A DNA stretch of 64,000 nt from Clytia hemisphaerica (Eukaryota; Cnidaria; Hydrozoa; Leptothecata; Clytiidae). Location of the stretch: positions 61,972 through 125,971 of the forward strand of contig CACVBU010000862.1 of NCBI GenBank assembly GCA_902728285.1. The letters are read 5' to 3'. Below the pieces are notes generated by a model. The model worked only from the letters and a program-made list of their open reading frames with translations, ran no database searches and was not told the origin of the DNA. Both the position numbers and the translations under genes were made by a program. Numbering within the stretch: position 1 is the first letter of the stretch; each line of letters opens with the position of its first letter. Shown here piece after piece: positions 55,150 through 64,000 of this stretch.

Positions 55150-56830
55150 GAAATCAAGTTAAAGGCACTGATTGTAGATGTAGAAGGGTGGTCAGGGATG
55201 CAAAGAAAAATTATTATTCCCGTCTAGCTAAAAACCTTAACGATGCTAACATAGGATCAAAGAAATATTGGTCTATTCTAAATTAATTTCTTCATAAGAG
55301 GAAGACACCAAGAATTCAACCTATTCGAGATACCAGCAACAATCTTGTTGCTGATATCCCGAAGAAAGCAAATATATTTAATACATTTTTTGCTAATCAG
55401 TGTTCCTTGATAAACACTGATAGTGTGCTACCACAAGAAAACTTTAAAACTAACCATAGATTAGACAATATTCCTCTAGATGTATCTAAAATATTAGCTT
55501 TGGTCCGTGCGCTCAATATAAACAAAGCTCATGGTTGGGATGACATATCCATCCAGATGATAAAAATTTGCGATGAATCCTTGATTAAGCCTCTTATGAA
55601 GATCTATCAATTTTCTCTTGAGTCTTGTATTTTTCTTGATAAATGGAAGAAAGCAAACGTTGTCCCAGTATACAAAAACGAGAGGACAAGAGCGTAGTTA
55701 AAAATTAAAGACCAGTGTCTCTTTTGCCTATTCTTGGTAAAATTTATGAAAATTCATCTTTGACTCCGTCTACAGCTATTTCGAAGAATCAACTCTTCAC
55801 AAATTCCCAGTCAGGTTTTCGTAAAGGAGACTCTTGTATATCTCAGCTGTTATCCATAACGCATGATATCCTCAAAAATGTTGATGCAAACCCACCCTTA
55901 GACAACCGAGGTGTCTTCTTAGACATTTCCAAGGCTTTTGACCGAGTTTGGCACGAAGGTCTTCTTTTCAAGATTAAGTCATATGGGGTTTATGGCTCTC
56001 TCCTTCTTTTAATCCAAAATTTTCTATTTGGAAGGTCACAGAGGCTAGTTCTTGATGGTCAATCCTCTGAATGGACCCCGATTTCAGCAGGTATTCCTCA
56101 GGGTTCAATTCTGGGACCCCTCTTTTTCCTGGTATATATTAACGATCTCCCCGAAGATACAATTTTCTTGATCAAAATACTTGTTGATGACTCTTCTTTA
56201 TTTTCCTTGATTCTTGATCAGATCTCAAGAACTGAACTGTGACTTGCAGAAGATAAATGAGTGGACTCATCAATGGAAAATGTCCTTCAACCCTGATCCT
56301 CCAAAACAGGCCGTTGAAGTCTAGTTTACTAGGAGGGTAAACCTAGATCGGTTCAAGATCATCAAAAACATCTTGGTCTCATACTTGATCAAAAGTTAGC
56401 CTTTGATCCTCATCTTGATGAAAAAATTAAAAAAGCCAATCGAGGTCAAATGGGTATCATCAACCGGCTTCGCGAATTTCTCCCCAGGGACTCATTTCTC
56501 ACTATTTACAAAGCCCATGTAAAGCCACATCTTGACTATGGAGATGTAGTATACAATCGTCCCGGTAATTCCACTTTCTCTGAAAAAATCGAATCAATTT
56601 AATACAATGCCTGTCTTGCGATAACTTGATGTTTCAGATGGACATCTAGAGAAAAAATTTTTATCTTGAGCTAGCTCTTAGCCGCAGACCTATCCTCTTC
56701 TATAAGATAATTAATGGCTTTGCGCCAACTTATCTTTCTAATATCCTTCCTCTCCAGAGGGGGGAGGAGGTTGATAAAGATGAAGATGAGGATGCTGGTG
56801 GAAGACGTCATACTGTCATTCTTTCTAGGG
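55150..56830 (+). pseudogene. LINE 1 (Jockey/CR1-like), 5' truncated, broken
   Basis: Reverse transcriptase motifs in order over shifted frames: LNINKAHGWDDISIQMIK, then SGFRKGDSCISQLL, FLDISKAFDRVWHEGL, SAGIPQGSILGPLFFLVYIND, and a damaged YADD box now LVDDSSLF. Then IINRLREFLPR and YKAHVKPHLDYGDVVYN. No endonuclease remains. The C-terminal part resumes at 58600-58885 (YRASFFPFCISEWNNLD, LPNRLRVDFS) after the second LINE, where it meets the BEL sequence. Confidence 0.75.
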
Positions 56831-58600
56831 TGTATCCAGTGGCGTGGAGCATTCGAAACAAATACCTATCGAAAGAAATAACCATGACTTAAATCCTCTC
56901 TGATGCTCTAAAAGCTCTGGATGATGCCTACCTCACCGCTAAATCTATGTATATTCAGGGTAAGATAAACACCATTTCAAATCTTCGTGTTAGCCATCAA
57001 CACTCGGCCGCTTGGAAAACGATCAATGATCTAACAGGTCGAAAAGACCACCCTTCTATTCAGCTCAAATGTGGCTCACCAGATAAAAGAAAAGAGAACT
57101 GGCTCAACAACTTTAAAACTTTACTTGGAAACCAACCTATTTTAAATGCTAATGCCCTCCCTTTAACTCAAATTTTTGATGAGCTTGACATATCAACTTC
57201 TCCTTTTACAATTGATGAACTTTCAAACTGTGTTAAACATTTTTCAAATAATAAATCTTAAGGCCTTGATAATATTCCAACTCTGCTTTGGAAAGATCCC
57301 GTATTTATGGAGATGTTTCTTGATTTTTGTAATCACACATTTGAGTTTCTAACTCCCCCTTATGCTTGGTTAATTAACTGGCGGTATTATTCCAGTTCCA
57401 AAAAAGGGTCATTTGACCTTAGCATCCATTTACAGAGGCATCACTCTTATGCCTATCGCCGCCAAAATTTACAATAAACTTCTTTTAAAACGTATCGTTC
57501 CGGTCCTTGATCCTCTTCTAAGAAAAACCAAAATGGTTTTCGGAAGGAAAGGAAGTACTCTTACACAGATTTTAGCCATCAGGCGTATTTTGGAAGAAAT
57601 GCGAAAACTTAACAAAGATGCTTTTATTTGCTTTGTGGACTTTAAAAAAGCCTTTGATTCCATATCTCATGTGAAAATGTTTGAAATTCTTAAGGTGTAC
57701 GGGATTCCAGAAAAAATTATTTCAGCCATCAGGGCACTCTACGTCTCCACCAAAGCAAAGGTCATTCATGCTGGAGTTCTACAAGGTGACACCTTAGCTC
57801 CCTTTCTTTTTATCATTGTTTTAGATTATTTTTTAAGAATTTCTGATGACTTATCTAATGACAAGGGAATCAAAATCAAAGTTCCCCTGCGCAGGCGTAA
57901 CTACGGCCTTTTTCTGACCGATATTGACTTTGCTGACGATCTTGCCTGAGTTTCTGAGACTATTCAAAATCTTGAAGGTCTTCTTCACTCACTTGAAACT
58001 TCGGCCAGTCAAGTCGGTCTTTATTGCAATGCTGGAAAAACCGCACTAGTATTAGCTCCTCAGGAAATGTTCTCCCTTTAACTTCCAGGAATGGTGTCAA
58101 TATCAAACTTGTGAAGGATAAAATTTAAATATCTTGGCTCTCATATTAACAGCTCTGAAAACGATTTTAAAATTAGGAAAGGTCTAGCTTGGAAAGCTTG
58201 TAATAAATCAAACAAGATATGGCACTGTAATTTGTCTAACGCTCTCATACTTCAAACTTTTAAAAGTCTTGTCGAGCCCATTCTTCTAAATGGCTCGTGG
58301 ACTTGGACCATGACAAACACCATGCTAAAGAGCCTTGACGGCTGTTATACAAACCTTTTGAAGAGAGTCCAGAATCTTGATTGGGGCAACCACCCAACCC
58401 TTCAAGAGATCTATCATGGACTCCCAAGAATTTCCTATGTTTTGACCAACAGGATGCTCTATTTTCAGGTCACTGCTTCCGTGCGAAAAACGAAATCGTG
58501 TCAGAAATTTTACTTTGGTGTTCTGTGGGCCCTAGACGCTCGAGAAAGCGCACATTTCTTGATATTTTGGGTTATTATTGTTTATTTCCGACCTAGGTCC
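56830..58600 (+). pseudogene. LINE 2, inserted in LINE 1, broken
   Basis: A different LINE type. It starts in the linker before the reverse transcriptase (AAWKTINDLTGRK), continues with the RT region (FVDFKKAFDSISHVKMFE, LQGDTLAPFLFIIVLDYFLR, DIDFADDLA with the intact ADD box) and ends with LDWGNHPTLQEIYHGLP and its tail. At least four stops or shifts. Both joins lie in a similar GATGATG...GGAAGACGT stretch, which may be target duplication or a shared simple repeat. Confidence 0.7.
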
Positions 58601-58879
58601 ATTCGGACCTAGATCGAAGGATGATGATGACGATGATGGAAGACGTAGGATTAGACCTCCTTTTGTGCCACCCTTTTGTCGAACCGAACAATATCGTGCT
58701 TCCTTTTTTCCTTTTTGTATCAGTGAGTGGAATAACCTGGACGAGAACATACGAAATTTTCCTTCAATCTCTCTTTTCAAAACCGTGATACTCAGATTCT
58801 TAAAACCCAATGCTAATTCGGTTTTCAGTCTTGATAACAATAGAGGTGTCGTTCTACCTAACCGTTTAAGGGTCGATTT

Positions 58880-60810
58880 CAGTCATCAGATGACAAGAAA
58901 GTTTGGTCTCTTCCTCAACATGGAGTGTATTATCCACGAAAACCAGGGGAAATCCGAGTCGTCCTGGATTGTGGAGCTGAGTTCCAGAATTAATCATGGA
59001 ATAAACAATTGCTAACCGGACCGGACTTGACCAATCAAATTGTTGGAGTCCTGTCACATTTTTGTCAAGGTCGGATTGGAGTAATGGCAGACATCCAAGC
59101 TATGTTTTACAAAGTGTTTCTTCCTGAACAGCAACGATCCCTTCTTGGCTTCCTTTGGTGGAAAGACAACGATCTAACTTCAACACATATCGACTACAAA
59201 ATGAATGTCCACATCTTTGGTGCAGGATCATCACCAAACTGTTCAAGCTATGCACTCAGAAGAATAGCCATCGACAATCAAGAAACCATTGAAATGATAC
59301 AGGGTGTCAAATCGCTATGCAAACGAGGAGGATTCAAGTTCGTAACCAACAATCAAACCGTGCCCAATTTTCTACCAAAAGAGTATTTTGTATCGTCACT
59401 CAAGGATGCATCCCTACTGGGTGGACTCACTGACAAGGCACTCTGTGTGTCCTGGGATCTCACTGATGACGTGTTCAAATTCGATCTGGCAGAAGCGAAG
59501 CAGAAATCTCTGACAAGACGGGGAATCTTGTCCATGATAAGCAGCATCTATATGACCCTCTTGGATTGATATCACCATTCATCCTAAGTAAAAGGAAGAC
59601 TTATCCTCCAAACTTTGTGCAAGATGCAATATGGCTGGGATGACCAAATTCCAGAGGATATTGCAACTGATTGGACAAGATATCAAATTTATCAGCATAC
59701 CACGATGTTATCAGCCATATAACATAACACCAGTTGAGAAATCATCCAGCCACTTCTCACATGCTTTTGAGAGAGGATATGGACAAGTGACATAGTTGAG
59801 ACAAATCAACAAAAAAGGAGAAATCCATTGGTCCTTGGTAATTAGCAAATCAGGTGTTGCACTAATCAAATTCGTATCAATACCAAGGCTTGAGCTGACA
59901 GCAGGAGTATTATCCACGAAAATCTGCAATATTGTCGAGAAAAAAGAACAAATCAAAGATGCCAAACATGTATTCTGGACCGACAGTGAGGTGGTTTTGA
60001 GCTATCTCCACAATACTACCAAGAGATTCAAATCCTTTGAGGCAAATTGTTTCCAGACTGTTCATTCATCTACTCTGACCCTGAAGCGTGGATGTACATC
60101 AAATCGACTGACAATCCAGCTGACATCTCCTCAAGAGGGATTTCTACCTAAGATGCGAACAAAATCAAAATGTGGATACATGGGCCAGAATTCCTCTGGC
60201 AAGACGAAAGCACGTGAAAGAATTCAAAGCCCTTAACCGAACTAGAAGTCAACGATACAGAAATCAAGAAAGTAAATGCAATCACGATCAAAGATGCAAC
60301 AAATAATGTGTTTTTGAGGTTAATCAAACAGATATCAAATTGGAAAATGTTATGTCGTATCGTAGCATTAATCTTACATTTCGTACGCATAATTTATTCC
60401 AAACATCAAAAGATCACTTCATCCCACCATTGAAGAAGTAAATGAAGCAGAAAGACTCATCATCACTGCCACCCAGCAAGTAAAATTTACAGACAAAATC
60501 ACAGCCTTGACTGACGAAGCAAAACTACGTCTCAGAACACAGCCCAATTTCCAGTCTTAATCCATTTATTGATGAATCAGGAGTACTTCGTGTTGGTGGA
60601 AGATTGCGGAGATCCAACCTAGACTTCCAACTATTACCGAAGAATCATGAGTTATCCGAGTCAATCGTTCGATGATGTCACGAGAAGTGTGCTCACAGAG
60701 GTCGTCTACACACACTTCACAAATTGAGAAATCAGGTTTTCTGGGTTGCCAATGGAAACACCTTTGTTCAAAAGATTATCCATCATTGTATCATTTGTCG
60801 TTACCTCAGA
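58880..60810 (+). pseudogene. BEL/Pao reverse transcriptase, RNase H-like region and integrase zinc domain, broken
   Basis: BEL sequence resumes with a WSLPQHGVYYP phrase, then IGVMADIQAMFYKVFLP and FLWW in the reverse transcriptase. The A17-type region shows IPRLELTAGVLSTKI and VFWTDSEVVLSYLHN. The HHCC zinc domain of integrase follows (GRLRRSNL, CAHRGRLHTLHKLRNQVFW, CIICR). The catalytic integrase core is absent: the sequence passes directly into the LTR-like repeat at 60811. Several stops and shifts. Identification rests on these motifs, characteristic of BEL/Pao rather than Gypsy elements. Confidence 0.8.
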
Positions 60811-61117
60811 GGATCCTTTAGATTTTTCTTGTATTTCGGTCACCCTTTGACCTGGTCTGTGACTCGTTTGGTCGATCTTGGAGTCATTTTCCTAGCTATT
60901 TTCTGTCACAGACTGTTGTGTCTTTTGGGCATTACATTTCTTCCTTTGGTCGCATTGGCTTCATACTCTATTTCTGGCCTCCTTTTGCTCTCTTTGCTCT
61001 AAGGCCATTTTACCTTTAGAGTTCCGCATTGTTTTCCTAATTCCAGAATTGGCCCTTTTAATCCGGAATTGGCTGATTTCCGAAATTCGGAATTTAGCTA
61101 TTTTTACTTTATTTTAA
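60811..61117 (+). repeat. candidate 3' LTR of the BEL element
   Basis: Direct repeat of 39878-40203, joined straight to truncated integrase. A piggyBac-like element sits at its TTAA; AATCTTAATAAGAC after that insert resembles the end of the 5' copy. Confidence 0.6.
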
Positions 61118-61871
61118 CCCTATTAGCCCCAAGCTTTTTTGACTTTTGTATCCCCAGGGGGGGGTAGAATCTACCACCCTCGATTATTTTCGATCTAGAA
61201 GAGCTATGGCCATGAAATTTGGTACAGATGTTCTCCATCATGATACAATTTCCAGGAAGAAAAAAAAAAATTGATGACGTCATTCAAAAACTGATGACGT
61301 CATCACAAAATTTCCACCTGTCGGAAAAAAGCCCAAAGATATGGTGTACAAAAATGTCTATTACAGTCGAACCAATAAAGATATTTCAATTCTGTTTAAA
61401 GATTCTGAAAGGTAAAAGACTGTTCTTTAACATAATTGCCGGTTTTACAATTTCCATGAAGAGTTTTTTTTAAAATCTATGCTGAAGATGAGTAAAATTT
61501 TCAAAATTTGACGACGTCATAAATGATGACGTCATCATTTTCAAAAATTTTCTTTTAATTTTTTAAATTTGTATTATCAATGCCTATCACGTGTCAAAAT
61601 TTGAAAATGATTGAATTAATAGTTTAGAAGTTATCAGCACTTTAAAATTTTGAGTTTTATACGATTTTAGCTGGGTTTTATGTCATGTTTCACAATAAAG
61701 TCATAAAACCTGATCTGGACAACCTATGACCCTAAAATTTTGCACAAGTAATCTTAATAAGATTTTATTAAAAGTCAGAAAGTTTCAAGTCGTTTAAAAA
61801 ATTTTTCTCCGAGATATAAACAAAAGAACTCCAGCGTGGTAGATTCTACCCCCCCCCTGGGGCTAATAGGG
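61118..61871. mobile_element. 754-bp piggyBac-like MITE
   Basis: TTAA on both sides (61114-61117 and 61872-61875). Ends CCCTATTAGCCCCA and complement, followed further in by GGGGGGGTAGAATCTACCAC in both arms (the left arm has about 24 extra bases). TTAA targets and CCC-starting tips are hallmarks of piggyBac. The inside repeats GATGACGTCAT several times; the 85-codon frame there is not supported. Confidence 0.85.
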
Positions 61872-61914
61872 TTAAATCTTAATAAGACTTTCTTTGTATT
61901 TTTCTAGCCTCTGG

Positions 61915-62075
61915 TTCAATCAAGAGTATTAGAGTATTTGAGAGGTTTTTATTTCTTTTTGCATATTATGTTTGTATAGTTAGTAAATGCACCAATAAAG
62001 TGATAGGAATCTTGCAATTAAAGAGTTGCTCTTGAACATTACTACACACAACAACAATAATACAGACAGCTTTTT
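61915..62075 (-). repeat. inverted second copy of the 28.5-kb small ORF region
   Basis: The complement matches 28545-28690 (GTTGTTGTGTGTAG, GTTCAAGAGCAACTCTTTAA, CACTTTATTGGTGCATTTAC). The signal-peptide ATG is not kept. Upstream, 62130-62230 is again rich in ATCGATT-like words as at 28.0-28.3 kb. 62.08-62.34 kb otherwise has no gene. Confidence 0.7.
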
Positions 62076-62345
62076 TGCAAGTAGAAATAGGTGTGGGGTA
62101 TAAGTAAGTAAATATCCGGGGGCGAGGGTACTTGGGTAATAATCAATAGCTATCGATAATCTAAAGACATTAAGCCAGACACGATCAATCGAACTTGTCG
62201 AACCAATTGAACAATCTAACTCCATGCATTGGGTATTGAACAATTAAAGTTTGAGTAAATAAAATAATTGAGCTCTAAGATTTTTCATGAAGATTTTTTT
62301 TAACATTGTGAGTGTTCATTCAAATTTGATGAATGGGTTGCGGTT

Positions 62346-63015
62346 GGCAATCTCTATTAACCTGACCTCGACCTCGACCTCGACCCTGACTCTTGAAAAA
62401 GGTCGGACCCTCGACCCTTGGAAGAAAAGCCGACCCTCGACCAAAATACTATAAAAAGCCGACCCTGGGTAAAAAAAATGCTTTGGCTACTTTTATAAGA
62501 ATTTTTTGGATGAATATTTCAAAAACTAATCATTAGAACACTTTAAAAATAGTCGTCGGTGGGGGGGGGGAGGATGAGATCATTCTTCACAAACCCCCCC
62601 TATGGCATCATATTATTGACCAACATGTATAATCAGCCTCGTAACGATGTATCTCAAGCTTAACTTACGTTTTACGTTGACGCACGAGAGATCATATTTT
62701 ATTATCTTCGGGTCTTCCACTCACAGTAAAACATCAAATTCAAAAAGCAGATGATAGTGACCCGGGGGGGGGGGACGACGGGCGACGGCGTTGACATATT
62801 CTTATAAAAGTGTCCATTCCCCTGCGATTGTCTGCTCAATATCTAATATTAGGATATTCCAATCTCATTTTAAAACACTGTTAAAAAACTGTTTTTTTAC
62901 CCAGGGTCCACTTTTTATTGTATTTCGGTCGAGAGTCGGCTTTTTTCCAAGGGTCGAGGGTCGGCCTTTTTCAAGAGTCAGGATCGAGGTCGAGGTCGGG
63001 TTAATAGAGATTGCC
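62346..63015. mobile_element. 670-bp Mutator-like inverted-repeat element
   Basis: A perfect 9-bp duplication GTTGCGGTT lies at 62337-62345 and 63016-63024, the size made by MULE transposases. Arms of about 120 bp start GGCAATCTCTATTAACC and contain GACCTCGACCTCGA and CGACCCTCGACCCTTGG in both. The left arm has one extra GACCTC unit. G/C runs inside; no gene. Confidence 0.9.
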
Positions 63016-63111
63016 GTTGCGGTTCGATCAGTGCAATTTTTCAATTTTCGACACGCTTGCTTCACTAGGTACGGAGGGCTTAATTACAGCTGATCGATTA
63101 TTATTATTTTT

Positions 63112-63334
63112 ACAAAACGGCCTAATTTCGACATCCCTCATATAATTCCAGCACCCTTCTTATAGATAGGATTAAAAGAAAGGTCAGAATCACTGATCTG
63201 TGACAAAAGAGATTTTTCTGCTCTGACCCCCTTTACCAGCGATCCCGACCTTTTATTATTCCCAGTTTAAAGAAGGGTATTGAAATTAAGCGAGGGAGGT
63301 CAATATTAGACAAATTTACGGTATTGATTATGGG
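63112..63334. mobile_element. inverted-repeat element with GGTCTAAT arms, copy 2
   Basis: Related to 27690-27924 (CGACATCC, CACCCTTCTT-TAGATAGG and the complement TTAAAGAAGGGT, ATTAGAC). More diverged. Confidence 0.7.
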
Positions 63335-63744
63335 AACCAATTGCTTGGTCATTGATTTAAAAATGTATCCGTCTTTTTGTATAAGATTCTCGTTTCCGCA
63401 CTAAAATTCCTTTGCCATTTTCCTAGCGAAAAGAAAACCAGGACTGAGGGTAGTTCAAAAACAAGCTTTCGAAAGTAAGGCAATTGTATTAAAGATTTTC
63501 ATTACCTTTAGAAATAAACCCTTTCAATCTTATGCTGTTTATCTCGGGAAAAATTGATTTTCAAAGATTCTGGAAAAATGACAAGAATCTTAGTGCAGAA
63601 ATGGGAATTTTATACAAAAAGACGATAGGGATCAAGGGCAAGCAACTGCGGTAAAAAAGTTTTAGCTTTAAGGGAAGAAATTTTCATGCAGAAAGAAAAT
63701 TAATCTTAAAATTGCTCTGAATCCAAACAATACCCTACTCAGCC

Positions 63745-63890
63745 TATTTTAAATATTTCATGTATTTTTCAAAAGTTGTGCTTTTTTGAGCCTGAAAACA
63801 GTCATTTTTTTTATTTAGCAATATATTGCCAAAAATACCCCTTAATGCCCAAATTAAACACCTGTCATGTTTATTTTTCAAGGTATCAGC
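63745..63890 (-). repeat. dispersed repeat R2, copy 3
   Basis: The complement reads TTTTTGGCAATATATTGCTA and GTTTTCAGGCTCAAAAAAGC, aligning with 15560 and 26690. The remaining bases to 64000 show nothing. Confidence 0.5.
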
Positions 63891-64000
63891 CAAATTAAAT
63901 GCCAGTCAAAGTTGATTGTGTTTGATTTTGTTCGATTGAGGAAGTATTGTATCCAATGTCATGAAAGTCTGTCTCAAAATACTTTACTTTTTTTGCAATT

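Larger units (their letters stand above)
39878..61893 (+). mobile_element. decayed BEL/Pao LTR retroelement with nested insertions
   Basis: Parts of one plus-strand BEL/Pao element are scattered in order: 5' LTR-like repeat, gag (42278-43955), zinc knuckle and protease (53680-54830), reverse transcriptase, RNase H-like region and integrase zinc domain (58880-60810), and 3' LTR-like repeat. They are separated by a 2.0-kb element, a 9.7-kb segment and two LINEs. The catalytic part of the integrase and the usual central gag domain are missing. Frames carry stops and shifts, so it cannot make its proteins. BEL/Pao elements copy themselves through RNA and insert as DNA. Confidence 0.75.

Overview
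This is an AT-rich stretch of animal nuclear DNA dominated by mobile elements. It holds spliced genes with GT-AG introns and T-rich acceptors, a TMEM272-type membrane protein, animal-type retroelements (BEL/Pao LTR, two LINE types, a DIRS/Ngaro-like element) and PIF/Harbinger, piggyBac-like, Mutator-like and TA-inserting DNA elements. I see no bacterial operon, viral genome or CRISPR array. The flavour is a non-vertebrate metazoan (cnidarian-like or similar); the phylum cannot be fixed from the sequence alone. One ambiguous base lies at 32354.

Layout. 1-2587: 3' end of a DIRS/Ngaro-like element: tyrosine recombinase end, then two 401-bp direct repeats enclosing an array of short hairpins. 3607-7001: a three-exon TMEM272-like gene (minus). 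7.2-10 kb: several inverted-repeat elements and a tRNA-like sequence. 10202-11527: an intronless orphan gene (minus). 12128-22349: one PIF/Harbinger transposon with its Myb/SANT gene (plus, two exons) and transposase (minus), swollen by nested insertions, one of which splits the Myb reading frame after 17 bases. 22852-23868: nine copies of a 113-bp hairpin satellite. 24-32 kb: mostly non-coding, with short elements, a decayed LINE and a foldback-type element. 32838-33383 and 34563-38512: two spliced genes on the minus strand, the second an 861-residue superfamily 1 helicase-like ATPase. 39.9-61.9 kb: a decayed BEL/Pao retroelement with insertions nested up to two deep: a 2-kb element in its 5' LTR, a 9.7-kb segment in gag carrying a multi-exon transposase-like gene and an orphan gene, a LINE within a LINE in the polymerase region, and a piggyBac-like element at the 3' LTR. 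62-64 kb: a Mutator-like inverted-repeat element and further repeats.

Most new information came from joining reading frames across introns and insertions: splice phases agree for the TMEM272-like, helicase-like, Myb/SANT and DDE-like genes. The most unusual pattern is a set of short TA-inserting elements whose tips are shared but whose next bases form a private word, matched between the two ends and, in one family, repeated inside the same element.

Gene calls for recognised families rest on motifs and splice phase. No database search or transcript was available, so orphan genes are labelled as such.
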